40,159 nucleotides of DNA from an endosymbiont of Lamellibrachia barhami (GTDB lineage: Bacteria; Pseudomonadota; Gammaproteobacteria; Chromatiales; Chromatiaceae): contig NZ_JAAVSH020000001.1 of NCBI RefSeq assembly GCF_011947365.2, positions 786,630 to 826,788 on the forward strand. The letters run 5' to 3'. Of the stretch, positions 33,440 to 40,159 are shown piece after piece. The position numbers and the translations under genes were made by a program. The notes under the pieces were generated by a model that saw nothing but the letters and a program-made list of their open reading frames with translations, did not search any database and was not told the DNA's origin. Within the stretch, counting starts at the first letter, position 1; every line of letters begins with the position of its first letter.

Positions 33440-34569
33440 GGCTTAGTCCCCGGATTCCAGCGAACTTTCATCTCCGGCTGCGCCTGGCTCATGCCGGCGG
33501 TGAGGAGGTGGTCGCCCTGTTTCAGGCCCGAGGTGATGAGCAGGCCACGGTTGTCGATCTCGCCGGTGGTGACGGCACGGCGCTGGATCACGCCGACGCC
33601 ACGCTTGCCGGTCTCGGCGGCTGTCGGGGTATCGTCATCTGCTCTGGTATCAGATTCAGCCAGCGCCTCCACCACATACACATAACGTCCTTGCATATCT
33701 TCCAGCACCGAAGAAGCGGGCACATGGAATATGGCGCCGTTATCCTCTGCGCTGCTCTCGGTCTCGATGATAACCACCGCGCTCATGCCGGGGAGAATGG
33801 TGTAGCCCTTCACACGGGGCATGGTGAAGGTCACTTCATAGGTCTGGTTCTCCTCGTCCGCGCTGGTTGCCGCCTCTTTGAGCTTTAGCGGGAAGCGCTG
33901 TTTGGCGATGGCGTCGAACTTTACGAAGTAGGAATGCACCTGGGTCTTCTTCCGGGTGCGTAACATGATGCTTTCCGGCACATTGATCTGGATGGTGAGT
34001 GTGGAGATATCCTGCAGGGTGACGATCTGGGTCTGCGGGGTGACTTCCTCGTGCCTTTCGACGAAGCGTCTCGCGATGCGGCCATCAAAGGAAGCGTGCA
34101 GTACGGTGTAATTCAGGCTCTGTCTTGTCGCTGCCAACTGGGCCTCTGCGGTGGCGTACTGTGCGTTGAGCTTGTCAAAATCGGATTGGGAGATATGGCC
34201 GGGGCCGACGAGTTTCTTGCCGCGCTGGAAATTGGATCTGGCGGTCTCGTAACTGGCCTGGCTGGACTTCAGTTCAATTCTGGCATCGGTCTGATCCAGC
34301 TTGGCGATGACCTCGCCCTTCTTGACCTTCTCTCCCTCCTTGAGCCGCATCTCATTGACGATGCCTGATACGCGGAAACTGAGATCGGCGCTACGGGCGG
34401 CGCCCACCACGGCGGGAAATTCACGGGTGGCCTTGGTGACGGTGGGTTCGACCTCCAGGGTGCGAACAGGACGGAGAATTTCCGGCGGCACAACAGGTTC
34501 GGTCTCTGTTCCGCAGGAGAGCAACAGGGGGCTGAAGATCAGGCTCAACAGCAGCGGGGTAATTTTCAT
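33436..34569 (-). CDS. RND efflux periplasmic adaptor lipoprotein
   Basis: 377 aa. A lipoprotein signal peptide with the lipobox LLSC (Cys19) implies anchoring in the inner membrane. The adaptor fold is visible: the lipoyl/barrel-sandwich halves FRVSGIVNEMRLKEGEKVKKGEVI and HASFDGRIARRFVERHEEV, a helical hairpin with the coiled-coil heptads (SQASYETARSNFQRGKKLV, DKLNAQYATAEAQLAATRQS), and a beta-barrel domain (TLTIQINVPESIML). It links the permease to an outer-membrane channel of the TolC type. It is immediately upstream of the permease in the same operon. An AT-rich stretch and a hairpin repeat lie before it. Confidence 0.92.
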   Translation of the reverse strand: MKITPLLLSLIFSPLLLSCGTETEPVVPPEILRPVRTLEVEPTVTKATREFPAVVGAARSADLSFRVSGIVNEMRLKEGEKVKKGEVIAKLDQTDARIELKSSQASYETARSNFQRGKKLVGPGHISQSDFDKLNAQYATAEAQLAATRQSLNYTVLHASFDGRIARRFVERHEEVTPQTQIVTLQDISTLTIQINVPESIMLRTRKKTQVHSYFVKFDAIAKQRFPLKLKEAATSADEENQTYEVTFTMPRVKGYTILPGMSAVVIIETESSAEDNGAIFHVPASSVLEDMQGRYVYVVEALAESDTRADDDTPTAAETGKRGVGVIQRRAVTTGEIDNRGLLITSGLKQGDHLLTAGMSQAQPEMKVRWNPGTKP

Positions 34570-34671
34570 TATTACTATTTACAGTCCGTGTCTATGAAAT
34601 CAAGTTCAGCCGAAAGCTTACTCCAAGCCAGATAACAGCAGGGATTTTAGCACCTGAAAAGGCAGGGGCAA

Positions 34672-34720
34672 GGAGACAGATTTATTTATGGGAAATTGAA
34701 AATAAATCTGTCCCCTTTTT
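34672..34720. repeat. GGGGACAGATTTATTT hairpin
   Basis: Left arm GGAGACAGATTTATTTA and right arm AAAATAAATCTGTCCCC pair over about 16 bases around GGGAAATTG, then TTTTT. This form is common in gammaproteobacterial genomes and often accompanies REP-associated tyrosine transposases; none is in the window. It also lies after the CbiX stop, so it might act as a terminator for that minus-strand transcript. Confidence 0.65.
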
Positions 34721-34726
34721 GAGTTG

Positions 34727-35101
34727 TTATCCCCTATCCTCTCCCGCGCAGTCAAGCAACATAGCGGATATCCCATCGGCTCCGCCCAGATATGGGGCAA
34801 TCCGGATCCTGACCTTGGGATGTTTACATTGGGCATCCCCCACCGCCTGTGGAATATCGAGGCTCACATGCCGGCCTGCGGAGAGGAAATAGGGCAGCAC
34901 GACCACCTCTTCCGCACCCTCGGTGATGCACTGCTCGATCCCTGCAGGTATGGAGGGGTCGGCAAGTTCCAGAAAGGCGCAAATCACAGAATGGTAGCTA
35001 TTTCCCGCCTCTGCTCTCACCCGCTCCGTCAGCCGCCGGATCTCCTCGTTGGAGGCCTCCCGGCGACTGCCGTGCGCCACAATCAGCAACGCCCGGTTCA
35101 C
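34727..35101 (-). CDS. CbiX/SirB-type sirohydrochlorin chelatase, short form
   Basis: 124 aa, the size of the single-domain CbiX(S) chelatase. It begins NRALLIVAHGSRREASNEE with the metal-binding HGS (His10) and has a second active-site block VVLPYFLSAGRHVSLDIP with the conserved GRHV histidine. Such enzymes put ferrous iron or cobalt into sirohydrochlorin to make sirohaem or cobalamin precursors. In a sulfur-metabolising bacterium sirohaem would serve sulfite reductases, which is inference. Its start overlaps the stop of pepN by 4 bases, so the two are co-transcribed. The metal cannot be told from the sequence. Confidence 0.85.
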   Translation of the reverse strand: MNRALLIVAHGSRREASNEEIRRLTERVRAEAGNSYHSVICAFLELADPSIPAGIEQCITEGAEEVVVLPYFLSAGRHVSLDIPQAVGDAQCKHPKVRIRIAPYLGGADGISAMLLDCAGEDRG

Positions 35102-37749
35102 TTGACCTCCAGACTCTTGGAAGCAATCTCGAAGAGATCCCGTGAGATATCCGGCGTAGAGAGCACCCGTCGAAATTCGCGCTTCATCAAGGTCTGACGC
35201 ACCTCGTCATAACGCTGCCAGCGGGTCATGATACGCATCATGCGGGCCGCAACCTGGGGGTTGAGCCGGTCCAGTTCCAGAACCCTGTCGGTCAGAAAAC
35301 GGTAGCCGGAGCCATCCACTGCATGAAACCCAGTGATATTGCCACTGCAAAAGGCGCCGATCAGACTGCGCACCTTATTGGGGTTCTGCATGGAAAAGGC
35401 AGGGTGAGCCATCAAACGTTTTACGACATCCAACGTCGAGGGTAAGCGGGAGAACGCCTGCACGGAGAACCATTTGTCCATCACCAGCATATCGCCCCGC
35501 CAGCGAGTCTCGAATGCAGCAAGTGCGACATCTCTCTCAGGAGTGTCTGTATTGGCCAGTGCCGAGAGTGCCGCCATGACATCGGTCATGTTGTGCGACG
35601 CCTCGAACTGGGCCATGCAAAGATCACGGATAACCTGCTCATCGAGCAGCATGAGATAACCGAGACAGACATTCTTCAGGCTACGCCGGGCGATGGCGGC
35701 GGAGTCGATGGTGTACACACCCGATTCTGTATTGGCATGGTAGACCTCAAGCAGCGAGGTTTTCAGGGCCACGGCAAGTTGTCGTTTCACCGCCTCCCGC
35801 TCTATATGGATACCATCGACATCCACCTCCGCCATCTGATCACCCAGCAGGGATTCGGACGGCAGGGCCAACACCTCGGCCAGCAACGCCTTATCGGCCT
35901 GTTGGTCGGTCAGTGCCTTATGAAAGGCGTCGATAAATCCTTGCGGCACCTCCAATCGATTGCCTGCACGATGTGCATCCAACAGTTGCAGGATGATGCG
36001 CTGAGCCAGCGTCTGGGCGGCATCCCAACGGTTGAAGTCATCGTTGTCGTGGGCCATCAGGAACATCAGTTCCGCATCGCTGTAACCATAATCGATCTTC
36101 ACCGGCGCAGAGAGTCCCCGCAGCAGTGAAGGCACCGGTCTGGATGGCACATTGATGAAATGAAAAGTCTCCACCGCCTGGCGCAACTCAACGACGCGTG
36201 TCCCTCCACCTGGCGCCGCCTCGCCCTTCAACTGCAGCGGAATATCCTCTCCCGTCTCATCGAGCAGTCCCAAGGCCAGGGGGATGTGAAACGGTGGTTT
36301 GTTCTTCTGTCCACTAGTGTCGGGGCAGTGCTGGGTGAGCTGCAGACTGTAGACTTGTGCTGAGGCGTCGTAATCCGCCTTCACCTGCAGTTCCGGGGTA
36401 CCGGCAAGACTGTACCAGTGCTTGAATTGAGAGAGATCCCGTCCGCCGGCATCCTCCATACATCGCACAAAATCCTCAGTGGTGACCGCCTGGCCGTCAT
36501 GCCGCTCAAAATAGAGGTCGGTAGCCTTGCGGTAGCCGGCATCGCCCAGCAGATTGTGCTGCATGCGCACCACTTCGGCACCCTTCTCATAGACAGTCAC
36601 GGTGTAGAAGTTGTTGATCTCCATATAAGCATCTGGACGGATCGGATGGGCCATGGGACCGGCATCCTCGGCAAACTGGTGAGCACGCAGCAACCGCACG
36701 TCTTCGATGCGCTTTACGCCCCGGGAGCCCATGTCCGCCGAAAACTCCTGGTCCCGAAACACCGTCAGCCCCTCTTTCAGACTGAGCTGAAACCAATCTC
36801 TACAGGTGATGCGATTGCCGGTCCAGTTATGAAAATATTCGTGAGCGATGACCCCTTCGATACCCTGAAAATCACGGTCGGTGGCGCTATCGGGGCGGGC
36901 CAGCACGAACTTGGAATTGAAAACATTGAGGCCTTTGTTCTCCATCGCCCCCATGTTGAAATCGTTGACCGCCACGATCATGTAGATGTCCAGATCGTAC
37001 TCACGACCATAGTGCTGCTCATCCCAGGCCATGGCGTGTTTCAGGGATTGCATGGCATGATCGCACTTCTCGATATTTTCCGCTTCCACGTAGATGCGCA
37101 GATCCACATCACGTCCCGAAAGGGTGGTATAGCTGTCTCGAATAAAACGCAGATCCCCCGCCACCAGGGCAAAGAGATAACAGGGCTTGGAAAAGGGGTC
37201 TTCCCAGCGAACCCGGTGGCGACCCTGATCGAGCGCCTCTTCCTGAACCCGGTTGCCGTTGGAGAGCAGTACCGGATAGCGCTTTCTGTCTGCGCTGATG
37301 GTGGTGCTGAAGCGGGCCATGACATCGGGCCGATCAGGGAAATAGGTGATGCGGCGAAACCCTTCGGCCTCGCATTGAGTACAGAACATGCCACCGGAGC
37401 GATAGAGCCCTTCCAGTGCACTATTCTCCTGGGGACGTATCAACACCCGGGTTTTCAGTTCAAACTGTTCAGGTGGATTATCGATGGTCAGGGACGTGTC
37501 ATCCAGCCGATAGGCATCGACTCCCAGCACCGCATCATCGAGCTGCATGGATTCCAGCTCCAGCAGCTCGCCATTCAACAGGAAGGCACGTGCGTCGCCT
37601 TTGAAGGCAGGGTTACGGCGTACCTTCAGGCGACTCTCAACACGAGCGTAGTCCTCGTGGAGGTCAAAATTCAGGTCGATCTGATCCACCAGGTAAGCCG
37701 GTGGCAAATAGTCCTTCAAATGGATGGTGACAGGGGTATCGGAGCGCAT
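35098..37749 (-). CDS. pepN: Aminopeptidase N
   Basis: 883 aa from the ATG at 37749 (MRSDTPVTIHLKDYLPP), preferred because family members start just before the YLPPAYLVDQIDLNFDL block; an upstream start would add 22 residues. This M1 zinc metallopeptidase removes N-terminal residues from peptides. It has the substrate-anchoring GAMEN (267-271) and the zinc motif HEYFH (303-307) with the third ligand Glu326, the HExxH-18-E pattern, followed by the bacterial PepN C-terminal helical domain (DGSGYRFLTDRVLELDRLNPQVAARMMR). Length is near the 870 of E. coli. It is followed within the same operon by the CbiX-type chelatase. Confidence 0.95.
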   Translation of the reverse strand: MRSDTPVTIHLKDYLPPAYLVDQIDLNFDLHEDYARVESRLKVRRNPAFKGDARAFLLNGELLELESMQLDDAVLGVDAYRLDDTSLTIDNPPEQFELKTRVLIRPQENSALEGLYRSGGMFCTQCEAEGFRRITYFPDRPDVMARFSTTISADRKRYPVLLSNGNRVQEEALDQGRHRVRWEDPFSKPCYLFALVAGDLRFIRDSYTTLSGRDVDLRIYVEAENIEKCDHAMQSLKHAMAWDEQHYGREYDLDIYMIVAVNDFNMGAMENKGLNVFNSKFVLARPDSATDRDFQGIEGVIAHEYFHNWTGNRITCRDWFQLSLKEGLTVFRDQEFSADMGSRGVKRIEDVRLLRAHQFAEDAGPMAHPIRPDAYMEINNFYTVTVYEKGAEVVRMQHNLLGDAGYRKATDLYFERHDGQAVTTEDFVRCMEDAGGRDLSQFKHWYSLAGTPELQVKADYDASAQVYSLQLTQHCPDTSGQKNKPPFHIPLALGLLDETGEDIPLQLKGEAAPGGGTRVVELRQAVETFHFINVPSRPVPSLLRGLSAPVKIDYGYSDAELMFLMAHDNDDFNRWDAAQTLAQRIILQLLDAHRAGNRLEVPQGFIDAFHKALTDQQADKALLAEVLALPSESLLGDQMAEVDVDGIHIEREAVKRQLAVALKTSLLEVYHANTESGVYTIDSAAIARRSLKNVCLGYLMLLDEQVIRDLCMAQFEASHNMTDVMAALSALANTDTPERDVALAAFETRWRGDMLVMDKWFSVQAFSRLPSTLDVVKRLMAHPAFSMQNPNKVRSLIGAFCSGNITGFHAVDGSGYRFLTDRVLELDRLNPQVAARMMRIMTRWQRYDEVRQTLMKREFRRVLSTPDISRDLFEIASKSLEVK

Positions 37750-38051
37750 GTGTAGTCCCGGAAAACGTTCAAGGCGCTCCATGTTATAGCCAAACCGGAG
37801 AATCTTAAAATCCACTGCCGGTAAAGTTCTTCTGTGCTTCCACCTAAAACCATTCTCATGTCATGGTGTTCGTGGAACTCTGCTAATGTGGCTGTTAATA
37901 TTGAGATATTAAACGAAACAGTGCTTTTTCGATGATTTACTGAAGACTCAAAGAGTTACATAACAATTTCTGAAAATCATCTCTGCCCCGCCGCCCTCTC
38001 CACCAGGGTCCAGGGCCTTGCTGAACACTTTTACCAAGAGGAATTTACCCC
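37750..38051. promoter_or_regulatory. Divergent upstream region of pepN and grxC
   Basis: 302 bp between divergent starts, so it must hold both promoters. AT-rich patches (for example around 37900-37980) are candidate sites, but no box pair is convincing. An AAGAGG ribosome-binding site lies about 10 bases before grxC. Confidence 0.35.
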
Positions 38052-38315
38052 ATGCCTAAAGTGGTGATGTATACCACGGCGATCTGCCCCTATTGCGTAC
38101 GCGCCAAGTTCATGCTGAAAAACAAGCAGGTTGACTACAAGGAGATCCGCATCGATACCGACCACGAAGCGATGCAGGTCATGATGCAACGCAGTCGGCG
38201 CAACACGGTGCCGCAGATCTTCATCGACGAATACCATGTCGGCGGTTATGACGATATGGCCGCCCTTGAAATGGCTGGTCGCCTGGACGAACTGCTCGGT
38301 CTGGCGGAAAGCTGA
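38052..38315 (+). CDS. grxC: Glutaredoxin 3
   Basis: 87 aa. The dithiol active site CPYC is in TTAICPYCVRAK (12-15), and the glutathione-binding TVPQIFIDEYHVGGYDD with the cis-proline is present. It reduces disulfides with glutathione in the cytosol, for instance of ribonucleotide reductase. Length matches GrxC (about 83-90). It precedes hslR by 5 bases and is the first gene of the plus-strand run grxC-hslR-hypothetical. Confidence 0.94.
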   Translation: MPKVVMYTTAICPYCVRAKFMLKNKQVDYKEIRIDTDHEAMQVMMQRSRRNTVPQIFIDEYHVGGYDDMAALEMAGRLDELLGLAES

Positions 38316-38320
38316 TCCGC

Positions 38321-38719
38321 ATGAATGAAATGGCAGGCAAGATCCGGCTCGACAAATGGCTGTGGGCAGCCCGCTTTTTCAAGACTCGTCAACTCGCCTG
38401 CGAAGCAATCAACGGCGGCAAAGTACATCTCAATGGGCAGCGCACAAAACCTGGCCGTGAGGTCAGGGTCGGTTCGCATCTGCAGATCCATAAAGGCTCA
38501 CTCGAATGGGATGTGGAGGTACGGGTACTGGCCTCAAAACGACGTCCCGCCAGAGAGGCACTTGAATTCTACGAAGAGTCGGCAGAGAGTGAACAGCAGC
38601 GACAGAAGATTACCGAAGAGCAGCGCTTGCAGCGTGCCATGGAACCACGGCCCGCTGGTGGCAAAATGAACAAGAAAGATCGCCGTATGATCCATCGTTT
38701 CATCAATAAGGATAGCTGA
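38321..38719 (+). CDS. hslR: Ribosome-associated heat-shock protein Hsp15
   Basis: 132 aa. The N-terminal S4 RNA-binding domain is clear: KIRLDKWLWAARFFKTRQLA, GGKVHLNGQRTKPG and VRVGSHLQIHKG. A basic, helical tail (LQRAMEPRPAGGKMNKKDRRMIHRF) follows, as in E. coli Hsp15. The protein binds 50S subunits carrying stalled nascent chains. It probably shares a transcript with grxC. Start MNEMAGKIRL chosen from the 5-base gap; the second Met (residue 4) is an alternative. Confidence 0.92.
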   Translation: MNEMAGKIRLDKWLWAARFFKTRQLACEAINGGKVHLNGQRTKPGREVRVGSHLQIHKGSLEWDVEVRVLASKRRPAREALEFYEESAESEQQRQKITEEQRLQRAMEPRPAGGKMNKKDRRMIHRFINKDS

Positions 38720-38726
38720 ATCTGTC

Positions 38727-39185
38727 ATGGACCAAGATGCATACCATCGCACTTACCGTGAGATCAACGACCGTTACTGCCCCTTCGAGCGGAGCATTCT
38801 GAACGATAAGTGCAGCTGCGGTGAGTCAAAGCGATTCTACCTGGCGGAGCGTGTCGGGGTGCATTGTGAATCAGACCAGGGACAGGCCCAATGCATGGAA
38901 CTGCTCGAACTGCTCCGTCATCACGCCCGCTTTGCACTGAAATCCAATGACCGGCATGCAACTCTGCCTCATGGCCAGGCGATGCGCTTACAGGTCGGTG
39001 GGCTGCGTGGACTATTTTCCGAGACCTACCCGGAAGAACCTATGCCCGAGCCGGTTGGCGACATATTCACACTCGTCAGTAGCGCCATCGAAAAATTCAA
39101 TTCACTGGATGAATTGCCGTTCCAACCCATCATCCAGCAGGTTGCCGCCTATCGAGGGCGCCAGCGATCAAAACCCAATAAATAG
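38727..39185 (+). CDS. Conserved Cys-containing protein of unknown function
   Basis: 152 aa, no signal or membrane segment. The N-terminal part holds DRYCPFERSILNDKCSCGESK, then LAERVGVHCES and QAQCMELLELLRHHARFAL: five cysteines, of which CPF..CSCG and HC..QC look like metal or iron-sulfur ligands. The C-terminal half has the block MRLQVGGLRGLFSE and a helical HPLDELPFQPII-like segment. I recall similar uncharacterised proteins in sulfur-oxidising gammaproteobacteria, but not their function. It follows hslR by 7 bases on the same strand and ends at a strong stem-loop. Confidence 0.75.
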   Translation: MDQDAYHRTYREINDRYCPFERSILNDKCSCGESKRFYLAERVGVHCESDQGQAQCMELLELLRHHARFALKSNDRHATLPHGQAMRLQVGGLRGLFSETYPEEPMPEPVGDIFTLVSSAIEKFNSLDELPFQPIIQQVAAYRGRQRSKPNK

Positions 39186-39201
39186 TGTAACTGTTCAAGA
39201 T

Positions 39202-39235
39202 GCAGGCCCGATCAAGTGTAGCGGATCGGGCCTGC
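39202..39235. repeat. REP-like palindrome, copy 5, between convergent genes
   Basis: A perfect 12-bp stem GCAGGCCCGATC/GATCGGGCCTGC around AAGTGTAGCG, 16 bases after the 38727-39185 stop and 4 bases before the end of the next gene on the other strand. Read on the minus strand it is the CCGCTACACTTG version of the family. It could act as a bidirectional terminator or transcript stabiliser. Confidence 0.8.
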
Positions 39236-39239
39236 CACA

Positions 39240-40158
39240 TTAGGTTCCCGTCCCCTTCAGCACGCGTAGATATGCCATCAATGATGTCAATACCGGTTCC
39301 AACTTACGGCGCATCAGAGAGCCGATCGCATCAGAATGACTGAATACAGGACGCACGACGCCATACCCCATGCCGGAAAAAATACGCATCGCCTTTAACT
39401 CTCCCGCCAACTCAGGCACAGCATCCAGGCAACTCTCAAAGGCGCGACAAGCAGCCTTTCCTGCAAGCAGCTGTTCCGCTTCCTCTTCCAGCGCTTCAAG
39501 GGTCAGATCAGGGTTTCCTGCAGGCCTCAGTGGCGCGAAATAGTCTCGCAGGACATCAAGTAGCAGGGTAACCACATCCTGATTAGCGGGTTTGACCATC
39601 ACCCGCCCGACTGTATCGATAAAGCTTTGGCCCGGGGCAGAGAGTATCTTCAACACTATTTCCGCATAAGGGTTTCCTGCCTCTGAAAGCGCTGCGAGCG
39701 TACCTGCATGGTTATCCCTGTCTCCACGCGATTGCAACTGATCCGACGCTTCATTCGGGATGCTGGCAGAAATCGAGATAAGTAGACAGGTTTGCGACCT
39801 GCGTTTCCATAACTTCATCGGCTACATCCGAAACCAATCCCGGTTGAAGTACGAGTTTGGAGGCTGCATCATCCTCCGGTTCCGGTCTCGAGGGGGTATT
39901 CGATCCAAACTCCGCCAACTCGGCGCCATCTCTCCGGCAACCGCGGCGGGATTAGCCCGCGTCGCGGGCATTTTCCGGCTCTGACCTGACCGCGGGCCGG
40001 GGCGCGCCAGCTCGTCCGTCAGTCACTGGCGCAGGTAGCGGCGACCGCTTCGGTTCGCCAAGCGGGAGCAGCTGTTCTAGGGTTTTCACCCCGGGTCTGG
40101 CCCATTCCGGATTGACGTTTGAAAAATGGTATGCGGGTGATCCCGTCGCATGACCAAT
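39240..40158 (-). pseudogene. Unidentified gene, frame-disrupted, running off the window
   Basis: The longest uninterrupted part is 39240-39818 (ending VRPVFSHSDAIGSLMRRKLEPVLTSL, a helical C-terminus with a possible nucleotide- or membrane-related block not recognised). Upstream, another frame reads sensible sequence (ASKLVLQPGLVSDVADEVME and TQVANLSTYLDFCQHP), and a third reads GVKTLEQLLPLGEPKRSPLP with a stop at 39952-39954. Removing one G near 39957-39960 and re-framing near 39770 joins them. It is therefore one gene of more than 300 codons broken by indels, or a badly read region at a contig end. Family not recognised. Confidence 0.5.
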
Positions 40159-40159
40159 G

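Noticed and set aside
36418-37755. A 445-codon open frame on the plus strand
   Set aside because: Antisense shadow of pepN, which has all catalytic motifs on the other strand.

Overview
The window looks like a chromosomal segment of a gammaproteobacterium. Three things point there: a dusB-fis-purH-(lpxA-like)-purD gene order, a coaX-SPOR-tRNA-Thr(UGU) order like the gammaproteobacterial birA/coaX-tRNA-tuf region, and typical gammaproteobacterial glnD, pepN, grxC, hslR and amgK proteins. A possible pyrophosphate-type PEP carboxykinase, a diheme cytochrome c and families such as DUF5610 would suit a Chromatiales/Sedimenticola-like, perhaps sulfur-oxidising, lineage. That placement is inference.

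Layout. 1-1170: end of coaX, a SPOR-domain protein and tRNA-Thr. 1170-2490: a gene-poor, AT-rich stretch with tiny ORFs, a small membrane protein and the tail of a decayed cytochrome, where other gammaproteobacteria carry further tRNAs and tuf. 2494-7422: diheme cytochrome c, DUF5610 protein, AmgK-type sugar kinase, secreted PQQ-type sugar dehydrogenase and a patatin/RssA protein. 7594-12918 (minus): glycogen phosphorylase, a VanZ-like protein and purD, disturbed by a 1.13-1.14 kb tandem duplication whose first copy is riddled with indels. 13291-18117 (minus): LpxA-like acyltransferase, purH, fis, dusB and a DUF3426 membrane protein. 18170-20782 (plus): glnD, with an in-frame TGA that looks like the result of three one-base insertions. 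20811-28176 (minus): D-Ala-D-Ala ligase homologue, membrane-anchored Mur ligase, alpha/beta hydrolase and a very large putative PPi-dependent PEP carboxykinase. 28347-29839: two uncharacterised envelope proteins. 30320-34569: an RND efflux pump pair. 34727-37749: CbiX-type chelatase and aminopeptidase N. 38052-39185 (plus): glutaredoxin 3, Hsp15 and a Cys-containing conserved protein. 39240-40158 (minus): an unidentified gene that reads as one protein only if several frame changes are allowed.

How the genes work together. purH and purD are late and early steps of IMP synthesis and sit with the Fis regulator and a tRNA dihydrouridine synthase in one transcription direction. GlnD is the nitrogen sensor acting on PII. 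GlgP and the putative PEPCK link storage glycogen and C3/C4 carbon flow. The hydrolase-Mur ligase-Ddl group looks like a self-contained cell-wall peptide module separate from the main mur cluster, and is the best candidate for an under-described system.

The intergenic spaces are rich in small dispersed elements: a palindromic family with the core CCGCTACGCTTG (five copies), paired CACGAAG repeats (three loci, two of them flanking the LpxA-like gene), GGGGACAGATTTATTT hairpins (two), a GTAGGAGCGGCG palindrome, and a 238-bp foldback element with long terminal inverted repeats. Clusters of one-base indels in the purD copy, in glnD and at the right-hand end raise the possibility of local sequence or assembly errors, so gene-inactivation claims there should be read with care.
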